Below are positions 51,031 to 61,338 of a DNA stretch of 64,000 bases, one piece after another. The stretch covers positions 1-64,000 of the forward strand of contig NZ_QJHL01000006.1 in NCBI RefSeq assembly GCF_003202405.1, in the 5' to 3' direction. A program made the position numbers and the translations under genes. Each line of letters starts with the position of its first letter. Within the stretch, counting starts at the first letter, position 1. The DNA comes from Flavobacterium hydrophilum. GTDB lineage: Bacteria; Bacteroidota; Bacteroidia; Flavobacteriales; Flavobacteriaceae. The notes beneath the pieces are model-generated. The model worked only from the letters and a program-made list of their open reading frames with translations, was not told the origin of the DNA and ran no database searches.

Positions 51031-51495
51031 ATGACAAACAACGATATCTTAAAAAAACTTCGCGTGGCTTTAATGCTTCGTGATGATCAAATAGTTGAGA
51101 TTTTAGAATTAGTAGATTTTAGAATTTCAAAATCAGAATTAGGAGCTTTTTTCAGAGCAGAAGATCATCCCAATTATATGGAATGTGGCGATCAGGTTCT
51201 GCGTAACTTTCTAAACGGATTGGTTATTCATTTAAGAGGTACTAAAGAAAATCCTAAAAATCCGAATGACGTTTTAGCGAAACATAAGGCAGAAATTCCG
51301 AAGAAAGAAAATACTAAAGACAGGCCTGAGTTTAAAGCGAGTCCAAAAGATGCTGAAAAAGGAAGAGGAGATCAGAGTCCCTCAAAGTCTGGTTTGGCTG
51401 CTAAAAAAACTAAAAAGAAAGAATTCCCAAAAGGTAATGGAAAACCATCTGTTGTAGAAAAAGTAGTTTACAAAAATGGTAAAAACAAAAAATAG
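51031..51495 (+). CDS. DUF1456 (YehS-like) protein, single-repeat form
   Basis: 154 residues. One YehS/DUF1456 unit is clear at residues 1-70 (MTNNDILKKLRVALMLRDDQ, ELVDFRISKSELGAFFRAED, LRNFLNGLVIHLRG). E. coli YehS has two such units in ~156 residues. Here the second is replaced by a basic, Lys/Pro-rich low-complexity tail (~75-154), which may bind nucleic acid. Function unknown in the family. Confidence 0.85.
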   Translation: MTNNDILKKLRVALMLRDDQIVEILELVDFRISKSELGAFFRAEDHPNYMECGDQVLRNFLNGLVIHLRGTKENPKNPNDVLAKHKAEIPKKENTKDRPEFKASPKDAEKGRGDQSPSKSGLAAKKTKKKEFPKGNGKPSVVEKVVYKNGKNKK

Positions 51496-51596
51496 TTGGA
51501 AGTATTGTTGCGATATACAATTGTATAAAATCCATTCTCAAAACGAATGGATTTTTTTATATTTTTAATAGAAATTTAAACGAATATAAAACTATT

Positions 51597-52004
51597 ATGA
51601 AGCAATTACTTTTTGTCACTTTTTTCTTTTTATCACTAAATGCAAAAAGTCAAACGGCCATTCAAGATCAAATTATTGGAAGCTGGAAAGTAGAAAATGT
51701 GGTAGTGAAATCTAACAATAAAGAAATGATTGAACTTTCTCAAGCTTTTAAGAATTCTGTCCTTTCATTCAAAAAGAATCAAGATTTCAATTTTACATCC
51801 AGTCAAAAAACTAAACTTATCTCTATGTTTACGCAAATGTTGCAAAATCAAAAATGGATTTTTGACGAAAAAAGAAACATGATTAAAATTGGAACATTTA
51901 AAGATCGTTACACTATAATGGGTATAACTGCAAAAATTGAAAATAAGAAAGCCTGCTTTAGGTTAGATGAAACAGAATTAAATCTGGAATTAGTAAAAAT
52001 CTAA
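51597..52004 (+). CDS. Small secreted lipocalin-like protein
   Basis: 135 residues with a signal peptide (LLFVTFFFLSLNAKSQ). The mature part has IIGSWKVENVVVKSNNKEM, NFTSSQKTKLISMFTQMLQ and WIFDEKRNMIKIGTFKDRYT, like the Bacteroidetes lipocalin-like family proteins that begin with GxWK. Ligand and role unknown. Monocistronic, convergent with sucC across a shared hairpin. Confidence 0.75.
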   Translation: MKQLLFVTFFFLSLNAKSQTAIQDQIIGSWKVENVVVKSNNKEMIELSQAFKNSVLSFKKNQDFNFTSSQKTKLISMFTQMLQNQKWIFDEKRNMIKIGTFKDRYTIMGITAKIENKKACFRLDETELNLELVKI

Positions 52005-52009
52005 ACAAA

Positions 52010-52037
52010 AAAATCCTAAGCTTTCACTTAGGATTTT
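52010..52037. terminator. Bidirectional terminator between the lipocalin-like gene and sucC
   Basis: AAAATCCTAAG / CTTAGGATTTT perfect 11-bp stem, 6-nt loop, A-run and T-run on its two sides. Both convergent genes end within 25 bp. Confidence 0.82.
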
Positions 52038-52061
52038 ATATATAAATTGAATTTCTTTTAA

Positions 52062-53255
52062 TTAAGAAAGAGCAGCTTTAACCTGGTCAGCAGCTTCCTG
52101 GAATTGAACAGCTGATAAAATTGGCATACCAGAATTATCGATTAATTCTTTTGCAATTTCAGCATTTGTTCCTTGCAAACGAACAATGATCGGCACATTG
52201 ATAGCGTCACCCATGTTTTTGTAAGCATCAACAACACCCTGAGCAACACGGTCACAACGAACGATTCCTCCGAAGATGTTAATTAAAATAGCTTTTACGT
52301 TTGGATCTTTCAAGATAATACGGAAAGCAGTTTCAACACGTTTAGCATCAGCAGTTCCACCAACGTCAAGGAAGTTAGCAGGCTCAAAACCAGCGTATTT
52401 AATTAAGTCCATAGTTGCCATTGCAAGACCAGCTCCGTTTACCATACATCCTACAGTACCGTCAAGGTCAACATAGTTTAGACCAACTTCTTTAGCTTCA
52501 ACTTCGATTGGATTCTCCTCACGGATATCTCTCATTTCAGCATATTTTGGTTGTCTGTATAAAGCATTATCATCGATATTTACTTTAGCATCAACAGCCA
52601 TAATTTTATTATCAGATGTTTTTAAAACCGGGTTGATTTCAAACATAGAAGCATCAGAACCAATGTAAGCATTGTATAATGCGTCGATGAATTTCACCAT
52701 TTCTTTAAAAGCATTTCCGGAAAGACCTAAGTTAAAGGCAATTCTTCTAGCCTGGAAACCTTGTAAACCTACAGAAGGATCAACTTCTTCAGTAAAGATT
52801 AAGTGTGGTGTGTGTTCAGCAACTTCTTCAATGTCCATTCCACCTTCAGTAGAATACATAATCATGTTGCGTCCTGTAGCTCTATTCAATAAAACAGAAA
52901 CATAAAATTCAGAAGTTTCGCTTTCTCCAGGATAGTAAACATCTTCAGCTACTAAAACTTTGTTTACTTTTTTACCTTCAGCAGAAGTCTGAGGTGTAAT
53001 CAATTGCATTCCGATAATTTGTCCTGCAATTTCTTCAACTTGTTGTAAATTTTTAGCCAATTTAACTCCACCGCCTTTTCCACGTCCACCTGCGTGAATT
53101 TGTGCTTTAATCACGTGCCATCCTGTTCCGGTTTCGGCAGTTAATTGTTTTGCAGCAGCTACAGCTTCAACCGCATTATTAGCTACAATTCCGCGTTGAA
53201 TGCGTACTCCGTAACTTGCTAAAATTTCTTTCCCTTGATATTCGTGTATGTTCAT
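52062..53255 (-). CDS. sucC: Succinyl-CoA ligase [ADP-forming] subunit beta
   Basis: 397 residues from ATG 53255 (MNIHEYQGKEILASYGV); the longer frame adds 20 residues without homology. ATP-grasp fold: KAQIHAGGRGKGGGVKLAKN, FEINPVLKTSDNKIMAVDAKVNID, then the CoA-ligase domain (GCMVNGAGLAMATMDLIKY, DVGGTADAKRV, INIFGGIVRCDRVAQGVV). It makes succinate plus ATP from succinyl-CoA in the TCA cycle. The alpha subunit gene (sucD) is not adjacent in this window. Confidence 0.96.
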   Translation of the reverse strand: MNIHEYQGKEILASYGVRIQRGIVANNAVEAVAAAKQLTAETGTGWHVIKAQIHAGGRGKGGGVKLAKNLQQVEEIAGQIIGMQLITPQTSAEGKKVNKVLVAEDVYYPGESETSEFYVSVLLNRATGRNMIMYSTEGGMDIEEVAEHTPHLIFTEEVDPSVGLQGFQARRIAFNLGLSGNAFKEMVKFIDALYNAYIGSDASMFEINPVLKTSDNKIMAVDAKVNIDDNALYRQPKYAEMRDIREENPIEVEAKEVGLNYVDLDGTVGCMVNGAGLAMATMDLIKYAGFEPANFLDVGGTADAKRVETAFRIILKDPNVKAILINIFGGIVRCDRVAQGVVDAYKNMGDAINVPIIVRLQGTNAEIAKELIDNSGMPILSAVQFQEAADQVKAALS

Positions 53256-53303
53256 AATATAGAATTTGTCTGGTTCTGAATTTATTTCAGAATAAAAGTG
53301 CGA

Positions 53304-53311
53304 CAAAAGTA
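53304..53311 (-). promoter_or_regulatory. -10 element upstream of sucC
   Basis: Minus strand TACTTTTG, 49 bp before the start. The rest of the 53256-53670 gap between divergent sucC and gltB is AT-rich without other signals. Confidence 0.5.
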
Positions 53312-53615
53312 GCAAAATTGAACTAAAAAGTAAAATCTTTTTTAATTAATAATAAACCAATCTCAGTTTGTTAAATAAATTCATTTTAAAACTATCAAAA
53401 GGTTAATTGAATATTACAGAATAGTTAATTTCAGGCACTACATCGTTTTAGATTTAACGTAAAAGCAATGTATTTTTGTTACACAATGTCGATTTTTCTT
53501 AATATAATTTAAATGCAATTGTGATTTTGGTAATTCACAAAGCTTTCTATAATATTATTATCATTTAAGATCCCTTTTTCTAATATTCCTATAAAAGTGT
53601 AAGGTAAAGTATGAT

Positions 53616-53651
53616 TTGAGTACATTATATTTAATGAAATCTTTATTTTTG
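53616..53651 (+). promoter_or_regulatory. Probable promoter of gltB
   Basis: TATTTTTG at 53644-53651, 19 bp before the ATG. TTG at 53616-53618 is 25 bp upstream, slightly long for the consensus. Confidence 0.4.
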
Positions 53652-53670
53652 TAAAAAAAAAATATCAAGA

Positions 53671-56600
53671 ATGAAACTAAAAGAACAAGGCCTTTATTTG
53701 CCAGAATTCGAGCATGAAAATTGCGGAGCTGGTTTTATCTGCAATCTTAAAGGAGAAAAGACAAACCAAATTATTCATGATGCTCTTGAGATTCTAGTTA
53801 AGCTGGAACACAGAGGTGGAGTGAGTGCTGATGGAAAAACAGGAGATGGAGCTGGACTTTTAATTGATATTCCTCATGATTATTTCAAGAGGATATGTGA
53901 TTTTGAATTGCCTGCTGCACGTGAGTATGCTGTTGGAATGGTATTTTTACCAAAAATTAAGAATCAATATGATTTTTGTAAAGAAGTTTTTGAAAAAGAA
54001 GTTAAAGCACAGGGACTTTCTGTTTTAGGATGGAGAGAAGTACCAGTTGATTCTTCTCAACTGGGTGAAATTGCTTCAGCATCAGAACCAACTATCGAGC
54101 AAATTTTTATTGGTAAAAATGAAGCTATTGAGGATGCTGTTTTTAAAGCAAAATTATATGCTGCGCGTAAGATTACTGAGCATAGCATCAGACATTCTAA
54201 AATCTCACAAAGCTCGTATTTTTATCTTCCAAGTTTATCTACGACTACTATAATATATAAAGGTATTATCATGCCTGAAGATATTGGTCCGTATTATACA
54301 GATTTACAACAAACGGATTTGGTTACCCGTTTAGCATTAGTACACCAGCGTTTCTCTACCAATACAATGCCTACATGGGAATTAGCTCAGCCGTTTAGAT
54401 ACATGTGTCAGAATGGAGAGATTAATACTTTACGTGGTAACGTAAGTAGAATGCGTGTTCGTGAAGAAATTATGAAAAGTGAGGTTTTCGGACCACAAAT
54501 AGATAAATTATTCCCAATTATTTTGCCTGGAAAATCAGATTCTGCTTCTATGGATATGGTTGTGGAATTGTTAACGCATACAGGAAGATCATTGCCGGAA
54601 GTAATGATGATGATGATTCCTGAGGCTTGGGAGAAACACAAAACAATGTCTCCGGAAAGAAAAGCATTCTATGAATATAATGCTTGTATCATGGAGCCAT
54701 GGGATGGTCCTGCTTCTGTGCCTTTTTCAGATGGGGATTATGTAGGGGCTTTATTAGACCGTAACGGACTAAGACCTTCAAGATACACGGTTACTAAAAG
54801 CGGAAAATTGATTATGGCTTCTGAAATTGGAGTTGTAGAAGTTGATGCTGAGGATGTTGAAAGTCATGGTAGATTAGAACCGGGTAAAATGTTCCTTGTG
54901 GACATGAATGAAGGACGTATCATCAATGATGAGGAAATAAAAAGCAAAATTGTTTCTGAAAGACCTTATCAGGAATGGTTGGATCAATATAGATTACACT
55001 TAAGAGATGTTCCTGAAACATCAGATGTTTGTCCGGTTGAAACTATCGATTTGCCAACAAGAGAGCGTCTTTTTAATTATACATTGGAGGATATTCAGGA
55101 TATGATTACGCCAATGGCCCAAACAGGTAAAGAAGCCTTGGGATCAATGGGTATTGATACACCTCTTGCTGTATTATCTGACAGACCTCAATTAATTCCA
55201 AATTATTTCAAACAATTATTCGCTCAGGTTACCAATCCGCCTTTAGATGGTATTCGTGAAGAAATTGTTACGGATATTGCTTTGAATTTAGGTCAGGATC
55301 GTAATATTTTTGATATTACAAGCAAACAATGCCGTAAATTAAGAATTCAGAATCCGGTCATTTCTAATGGAGATTTAGAAAAAATCAGAACAATTTCTAT
55401 CGATAATTTCAAAGCTGAAACTTTTAAAATTTTATATCCTAAATCAGAGGGTATGAATGGTTTAGAAAATGCTTTGGATGCTATTATTGTTCAAATCACA
55501 AAAGCTGTAGAAAGAGGTACTAATATTATTATTCTTTCAGACAGAGGAGTTAATAAAGAATTTGCACCAATTCCGGCATTATTGGCTTGTTCATATGTAA
55601 ATCATCAGATGAACCGTTTACGTAAGCGTTCTTATTTTGATATTATTATGGAATCTGCAGAGCCTCGTGAGCCACATCATTTTGCTACATTATTTGGATA
55701 TGGCGCAAGTGCTATCAATCCTTACATGGTAAATGAAATCATTCGCGTTCAGGTTCAGGAAGGATTTATTACCGGAATTGCAGAGCAAAAAGCAGTTGAT
55801 AATTTCAATAAAGCGATTGGTTCGGGTATTTTGAAAATTATGAATAAAATTGGAATCTCAACTTTACATTCATACAGAGGTTCTCAAATTTTTGAAATCG
55901 TTGGATTCAATTCTAAATTCGTTGAAAAATATTTTCCATACACGACTTCAAGAATTGAAGGTATTGGTTTATATGAGATTGAAAAAGAAATTACAGAAAG
56001 ATATAAATATGCTTACCCTGATAAATTAATCTCTAGCAGATTAGGTTTAAATATTGGAGGAGAATACAGATGGAGACGTAATGGAGAAAGACACTTGTTT
56101 AATCCTACCACGATTGCAAAATTACAGCAGGCAGTTCGATTAAGTGATCAGGACAGTTATGATGTGTATTCAAATACAATTAACGATCAGGCTAAGAGTT
56201 TAATGACGATTCGTGGATTATTTGAATTTGATAATTTAAACCCGATTCCATTAGAAGAAGTAGAGCCTTGGACAGAAATTGTAAAACGTTTTAAAACGGG
56301 AGCAATGTCTTATGGGTCGATTTCAAGAGAGGCACACGAAAATTTAGCTATTGCGATGAACCGTATTGGAGGAAAATCCAATTCAGGAGAAGGAGGAGAA
56401 GACAGAAAGCGTTTCCAACCGGACATCAACGGAGACAGCCGTAACTCGGCTATCAAACAGGTTGCTTCGGGACGTTTTGGAGTTACCTCTCACTATTTAA
56501 CAAACGCAAAAGAAATTCAGATTAAAATGGCTCAGGGTGCTAAACCTGGAGAAGGTGGTCAGTTACCTGGAGAAAAAGTATTGCCATGGATTGCAGAGGC

Positions 56601-58185
56601 ACGTAACTCAACTCCTTTCGTAGGATTGATTTCACCTCCGCCACACCACGATATTTACTCCATTGAAGATTTGGCACAATTAATCTTTGACTTGAAAAAT
56701 GCTAACAGAGAAGCCCGTATCAATGTGAAGTTAGTTTCTGAAGTTGGAGTTGGAACAATCGCTGCCGGTGTTGCTAAAGCAAAAGCAGATGTTGTTTTAA
56801 TCGCAGGTTATGACGGTGGAACGGGAGCTTCTCCTTTAACATCGTTGAAACACGCAGGTCTTCCTTGGGAACTTGGATTGGCAGAAGCACAGCAAACTTT
56901 GGTTTTAAACAACTTAAGAAGCAGAATTGTTGTAGAATGTGACGGTCAGTTAAAAACAGGTCGTGACGTAGCTATCGCTGCACTATTAGGAGCGGAGGAA
57001 TTTGGTTTCGCAACTGCACCTCTTGTAGCTTCAGGCTGTATTATGATGCGTAAGTGTCACCTGAATACTTGTCCGGTTGGAATTGCTACTCAGGATAAAG
57101 ATTTGCGTAAAAATTTCAAAGGAACCCCTGAGCACGTTATTAACTTCTTCTATTATGTTGCAGAAGAATTAAGAGGTATTATGGCTCAGTTAGGATTCAG
57201 AACTTTAGGAGAAATGGTTGGTCAGACTGATAAAATCAATTCTAACAAAGCAATTGATCATTATAAAGCAAAAGGATTAGATTTATCTTCAATTTTACAC
57301 AGACCTGATGCTTATAAAACAATGCCAATTCGTAATACGGAAAAGCAGGATCATGGTCTAGAGAATGTGTTGGATTTCCAAATTCTTAGAGATTCTCACC
57401 GTGCTTTGTACAGAAAAGAAAAAATGACTTTAGAGTATCCTATTAATAATATAAACCGTTCTGTTGGGGCTATTGTAAGTAATGAGATTTCTAAAATATA
57501 TGGTCACCTTGGATTACCTGAGGATACCTTAAACGTTAATTTTACCGGTTCTGCAGGTCAGAGTTTAGGAGCTTTTAGTGCTCATGGACTAACATTTACT
57601 GTAGAAGGAAATACGAATGATTATTTAGGTAAAGGTTTGTCCGGAGCTAAACTGATCATTAAAAAACCTGCAAAAGCAACTTTTGTAGCTGAGAATAATA
57701 TCATTGTTGGAAACGTTTGTTTATTTGGTGCAATCGAAGGAGAAGCTTATATCAACGGTATAGCCGGAGAGCGATTTGCAGTACGTAATTCTGGAGCGAT
57801 TGCTGTAGTGGAAGGTGTGGGAGATCACGGTTGTGAGTACATGACCGGAGGTAAAGTTGTAGTACTGGGTAGTACAGGACGTAACTTTGCTGCAGGTATG
57901 AGTGGTGGTATCGCTTATGTCTATGATCCAGAACACAAGTTTAAAAACGGATTGTGTAATACTGAAACGATTGAATTTGAAACGGTAGAAGGCGCTGATG
58001 CTGACGACTTAAGAAGTTTAATTGAAAGACACGTTCTGTACACGAACAGCAGCAGAGGGACAGCATTATTAAACGATTGGTCAACTAGCTTGGACAATTT
58101 TGTAAAAGTAATGCCTACAGAGTACAAAAAAGCGTTGAAACGTCTGGAAACAGAAGAACAAATGGTAGAAGAATTAACAGCATAA
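53671..58185 (+). CDS. gltB: Glutamate synthase large subunit
   Basis: 1504 residues, normal for GltB. The N-terminal amidotransferase (GATase II) nucleophile is Cys18 (HENCGAGFICNL), exposed by removing a 17-residue propeptide. The central and FMN-binding synthase domains follow (KPGEGGQLPGEKV, AGYDGGTGASPLTSLKHAGLPWELG). The 3Fe-4S cluster cysteines are in SGCIMMRKCHLNTCPVGIAT. The GXGXG beta-helix closes the protein (GLSGAKLIIKKPA, GGKVVVLGSTGRNFAAGMSGG). It transfers the glutamine amide to 2-oxoglutarate, giving glutamate. gltD starts 4 bp after its stop. Confidence 0.97.
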   Translation: MKLKEQGLYLPEFEHENCGAGFICNLKGEKTNQIIHDALEILVKLEHRGGVSADGKTGDGAGLLIDIPHDYFKRICDFELPAAREYAVGMVFLPKIKNQYDFCKEVFEKEVKAQGLSVLGWREVPVDSSQLGEIASASEPTIEQIFIGKNEAIEDAVFKAKLYAARKITEHSIRHSKISQSSYFYLPSLSTTTIIYKGIIMPEDIGPYYTDLQQTDLVTRLALVHQRFSTNTMPTWELAQPFRYMCQNGEINTLRGNVSRMRVREEIMKSEVFGPQIDKLFPIILPGKSDSASMDMVVELLTHTGRSLPEVMMMMIPEAWEKHKTMSPERKAFYEYNACIMEPWDGPASVPFSDGDYVGALLDRNGLRPSRYTVTKSGKLIMASEIGVVEVDAEDVESHGRLEPGKMFLVDMNEGRIINDEEIKSKIVSERPYQEWLDQYRLHLRDVPETSDVCPVETIDLPTRERLFNYTLEDIQDMITPMAQTGKEALGSMGIDTPLAVLSDRPQLIPNYFKQLFAQVTNPPLDGIREEIVTDIALNLGQDRNIFDITSKQCRKLRIQNPVISNGDLEKIRTISIDNFKAETFKILYPKSEGMNGLENALDAIIVQITKAVERGTNIIILSDRGVNKEFAPIPALLACSYVNHQMNRLRKRSYFDIIMESAEPREPHHFATLFGYGASAINPYMVNEIIRVQVQEGFITGIAEQKAVDNFNKAIGSGILKIMNKIGISTLHSYRGSQIFEIVGFNSKFVEKYFPYTTSRIEGIGLYEIEKEITERYKYAYPDKLISSRLGLNIGGEYRWRRNGERHLFNPTTIAKLQQAVRLSDQDSYDVYSNTINDQAKSLMTIRGLFEFDNLNPIPLEEVEPWTEIVKRFKTGAMSYGSISREAHENLAIAMNRIGGKSNSGEGGEDRKRFQPDINGDSRNSAIKQVASGRFGVTSHYLTNAKEIQIKMAQGAKPGEGGQLPGEKVLPWIAEARNSTPFVGLISPPPHHDIYSIEDLAQLIFDLKNANREARINVKLVSEVGVGTIAAGVAKAKADVVLIAGYDGGTGASPLTSLKHAGLPWELGLAEAQQTLVLNNLRSRIVVECDGQLKTGRDVAIAALLGAEEFGFATAPLVASGCIMMRKCHLNTCPVGIATQDKDLRKNFKGTPEHVINFFYYVAEELRGIMAQLGFRTLGEMVGQTDKINSNKAIDHYKAKGLDLSSILHRPDAYKTMPIRNTEKQDHGLENVLDFQILRDSHRALYRKEKMTLEYPINNINRSVGAIVSNEISKIYGHLGLPEDTLNVNFTGSAGQSLGAFSAHGLTFTVEGNTNDYLGKGLSGAKLIIKKPAKATFVAENNIIVGNVCLFGAIEGEAYINGIAGERFAVRNSGAIAVVEGVGDHGCEYMTGGKVVVLGSTGRNFAAGMSGGIAYVYDPEHKFKNGLCNTETIEFETVEGADADDLRSLIERHVLYTNSSRGTALLNDWSTSLDNFVKVMPTEYKKALKRLETEEQMVEELTA

Positions 58186-58189
58186 TACA

Positions 58190-59650
58190 ATGGGAAAAGT
58201 AACAGGTTTTAAAGAATTCGAAAGACAAGACGAATCATATCTAGCGGTTAAAGAACGTGTAGAAAATTATAATGAATTTACGATTCCTTTGAGTGAAGCT
58301 GAAATTACTACTCAGGGTTCTCGTTGTATGGATTGTGGTATTCCTTTTTGTCACAGTGGTTGCCCTCTTGGGAATTTGATTCCCGATTTCAATCACATGG
58401 TATATCAGGAAGAATGGCAAAAAGCCTCATGGATTTTGCATTCAACCAACAATTTTCCAGAATTCACAGGACGTTTATGTCCGGCACCATGCGAAAAAGC
58501 ATGTGTTTTGGGATTGATTGAAGAGCCAATCGCTATTGAAAATATAGAAAAAAATATTGTTGAACGTGCTTTCAAAGAAGGATGGATTAAACCACAGCCG
58601 CCAAAAGTAAGGACTGGTAAAACAGTTGCGGTTGTAGGATCAGGTCCTGCAGGTTTAGCAGCAGCTCAGCAATTAAACAGAGCAGGTCATACTGTAACTG
58701 TTTTTGAAAGAGATAATGCAATTGGAGGTTTATTACGTTATGGTATTCCAAATTTCAAATTAGAAAAAGGAATTATCGACAGACGTGTAGCGATTTTAGA
58801 GGCAGAAGGAATTACCTTTAAAGTAAATGCAAACGTTGGTGTAAACTATTCAATTGAAGATTTAAAAGCGTTCGATTCTATTGTGCTTTGTGGAGGTGCT
58901 ACAGAAAGAAGAGGTTTGCCTACTCCTGGAGCTGATGCTGATGGTGTAGTTCAGGCAATGGATTTCTTAACACAGCAGACGAAAGTGGTTTTTGGAGAGA
59001 AAATCGAGAATCAGGTTTTAGCTACCGGAAAAGATGTAATTGTAATTGGTGGTGGAGATACAGGTTCTGACTGCGTTGGAACATCAAACCGTCATGGAGC
59101 AAAATCGGTAACTAATTTTGAAATCATGCCTAAGCCAACAGTTGGCAGAAGCCCGTCGACTCCTTGGCCTTATTGGCCACTGCAGTTAAAGACTTCTACT
59201 TCTCACAAAGAAGGTTGTGACAGGAACTGGCTTATTAATACAAAAGAATTTGTTAAAGATGCTAATGGTAAATTAATCGCTTTAAAAACGGTTAATGTAG
59301 AATGGAAACTGGTTCCGGGAAAAGCGCCTCAATTAATTGAGGTTGAGGGTTCTGAAAAAACATGGCCATGTGATTTAGCCTTATTAGCTTTAGGTTTTAC
59401 CGGACCTGAAAAAACATTAAGCAGTCAATTAGGTATTGAGCTTGATTTCAGAAGCAACTATAAGGCAGAATATGGTAAATACCAAACTAATGTTCCTAAT
59501 ATCTTTACAGCTGGTGATATGAGAAGAGGGCAATCATTGATTGTCTGGGCTATTTCTGAAGGTAGAGAGGCTGCTCGTCAGGTTGATATCTACCTAATGG
59601 GTAAATCAGATTTGCCTACAAAAGAAGGAGGAGATTTACCAGGCGTATAA
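58190..59650 (+). CDS. gltD: Glutamate synthase small subunit
   Basis: 486 residues. N-terminal Fe-S cysteines (RCMDCGIPFCHSGCPLGNLIP; CPAPCEKACVLG), then FAD-binding VAVVGSGPAGLAAAQQLNRAGH and NAD(P)-binding VIVIGGGDTGSDCVGTSNR. C-terminal GDMRRGQSLIVWAISEGREAA. It feeds NAD(P)H electrons to GltB. It is followed by a strong terminator, so gltBD is a two-gene operon. Confidence 0.97.
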   Translation: MGKVTGFKEFERQDESYLAVKERVENYNEFTIPLSEAEITTQGSRCMDCGIPFCHSGCPLGNLIPDFNHMVYQEEWQKASWILHSTNNFPEFTGRLCPAPCEKACVLGLIEEPIAIENIEKNIVERAFKEGWIKPQPPKVRTGKTVAVVGSGPAGLAAAQQLNRAGHTVTVFERDNAIGGLLRYGIPNFKLEKGIIDRRVAILEAEGITFKVNANVGVNYSIEDLKAFDSIVLCGGATERRGLPTPGADADGVVQAMDFLTQQTKVVFGEKIENQVLATGKDVIVIGGGDTGSDCVGTSNRHGAKSVTNFEIMPKPTVGRSPSTPWPYWPLQLKTSTSHKEGCDRNWLINTKEFVKDANGKLIALKTVNVEWKLVPGKAPQLIEVEGSEKTWPCDLALLALGFTGPEKTLSSQLGIELDFRSNYKAEYGKYQTNVPNIFTAGDMRRGQSLIVWAISEGREAARQVDIYLMGKSDLPTKEGGDLPGV

Positions 59651-59668
59651 TTATATGCATAAAATTAT

Positions 59669-59698
59669 AAAACGGCTGTCAATATAGACAGCCGTTTT
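59669..59698 (+). terminator. Terminator of gltBD
   Basis: AAAACGGCTGTC / GACAGCCGTTTT perfect 12-bp stem, 6-nt loop, then GC and a T run. Confidence 0.9.
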
Positions 59699-59815
59699 GC
59701 TTTTTCTATATGTAATATTTAATAAATTTTGAAAATGTTTAAAATTTAAATAAAACTAATAAAAAGTTCAAAAAACAAACAATTTGTTATAATTTGTTAT
59801 TTTTCTGTAATTTAT

Positions 59816-59845
59816 TTGTAGAGTATCAAAAGTGTAATACATTTG
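59816..59845 (+). promoter_or_regulatory. Promoter of lysA
   Basis: TTG at 59816-59818, 19-bp spacer, TACATTTG at 59838-59845. Transcription from ~59852 would give an ~11-nt leader to the ATG at 59863, supporting that start over the longer frame from 59794. I see no lysine riboswitch. Confidence 0.6.
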
Positions 59846-59862
59846 CTCAAAATAGTTTAATA

Positions 59863-61080
59863 ATGCAAGCAAAAGATTTACTGCAGTTAGCAGACCAATT
59901 TGGAAGTCCATTATATGTTTATGATGCCGAAAAAATCCAATCACAGTACAACAGATTAACTAAAGCTTTCTCTAAGGTAGAAAACTTAAGAGTTAATTAT
60001 GCCATGAAGGCATTGTCTAACGTTGCGATTCTTCAGTTATTAAAGAACATGGGGTCAGGCTTAGATACTGTATCAATTCAGGAAGTTTTATTAGGACTTC
60101 ATGCTGGCTATGATCCTGACAAAATTTTCTTTACACCAAACGGCGTTTCTCTTGAAGAAATCGAAGAAGTTGCTGCAATGGGTGTACAAATCAATATTGA
60201 TAACTTATCAATTTTAGAGCAATTCGGAACAAAATATCCTCAAATACCAGTATGTATTCGTATTAACCCACACGTAATGGCGGGTGGAAATGCAAATATT
60301 TCTGTTGGGCATATTGATAGTAAATTTGGAATCTCTGTTCATCAATTACCGCATTTATTGCGAATTGTTGAAAATACAAAAATGAATATCGTAGGTATTC
60401 ACATGCATACAGGATCTGATATTTTGGATATCGAAGTATTCTTGTATGCAGCTGAGATACTTTTTGATACAGCTAAACATTTCAAAGATTTACAATTCTT
60501 AGATTTCGGAAGCGGATTCAAAGTTCCTTACAAAAAAGACGATATCGAAACAGATATTGAAGAATTAGGTAAAAAATTATCTAAAAGATTCAATGCCTTC
60601 TGTACAGAATACGGTAGAGATTTAACGTTGATTTTCGAACCAGGAAAATTCCTGGTAAGTGAAGCAGGTCATTTTTTAGTAAAAGTAAACGTAGTAAAAC
60701 AAACAACTTCTACAGTTTTTGCTGGAGTTGACAGTGGTTTCAATCACTTAATTCGCCCGATGTTATACGGATCTTCACACCATATTGAAAACATCTCTAA
60801 TCCAAAAGGAAAAGAGCGTTTTTACTCTGTTGTAGGATACATTTGTGAAACGGATACGTTTGCAAATAACCGCAGAATTCCGGAAATTACCGAGGGGGAT
60901 ATTTTAGCGTTCAGAAACGCAGGAGCTTACTGTTTCTCTATGTCTTCAAACTACAATTCAAGATACAAACCTGCTGAGGTTTTATGGATGAACGGTCAGG
61001 GAATCCTGATTCGTCAACACGAAACATTTGAAGATTTGCTTAAAAATCAAATTCCGTTGCCTGTTGAAGCAACAGTTTAA
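59863..61080 (+). CDS. lysA: Diaminopimelate decarboxylase
   Basis: 405 residues. PLP lysine K49 in VNYAMKALSN; HMHTGSDI and FLDFGSGFKVPY (PLP phosphate-binding Gly loop); EPGKFLVSEAG; and CETDTFANN with the catalytic cysteine from the partner chain. It makes L-lysine from meso-diaminopimelate, the last step of lysine synthesis, at the branch that also supplies peptidoglycan. Stand-alone gene with own promoter and terminator. Confidence 0.95.
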   Translation: MQAKDLLQLADQFGSPLYVYDAEKIQSQYNRLTKAFSKVENLRVNYAMKALSNVAILQLLKNMGSGLDTVSIQEVLLGLHAGYDPDKIFFTPNGVSLEEIEEVAAMGVQINIDNLSILEQFGTKYPQIPVCIRINPHVMAGGNANISVGHIDSKFGISVHQLPHLLRIVENTKMNIVGIHMHTGSDILDIEVFLYAAEILFDTAKHFKDLQFLDFGSGFKVPYKKDDIETDIEELGKKLSKRFNAFCTEYGRDLTLIFEPGKFLVSEAGHFLVKVNVVKQTTSTVFAGVDSGFNHLIRPMLYGSSHHIENISNPKGKERFYSVVGYICETDTFANNRRIPEITEGDILAFRNAGAYCFSMSSNYNSRYKPAEVLWMNGQGILIRQHETFEDLLKNQIPLPVEATV

Positions 61081-61112
61081 AAATAAAAAAAAAGAGAATA
61101 TCAATGAAGAAG

Positions 61113-61137
61113 TCCCATTCCTGAAAGGTGAATGGGA
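61113..61137 (+). terminator. Terminator of lysA
   Basis: TCCCATTC / GAATGGGA stem, 9-nt loop, then a T run. Confidence 0.82.
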
Positions 61138-61338
61138 TTTTTTTGTCTAAATTTTCAGACAATTAAAAGTCAAATTCCAAATGTATAAATAAATTTATTA
61201 TATATTTGAACACTCACTTGTAACAATTAATTCTTTTTAGTGTAAGTTTTTTTTCCAATTATATCTACTGGAAACTCAGCCTAAAATAATTGTTACCAAA
61301 CTCAATAAATAAAAACCAATATCCCCAAATTAATTTTA

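Noticed and set aside
59700..59862. Lysine riboswitch before lysA
   Set aside because: The promoter leaves a leader of only ~11 nt, too short for one.
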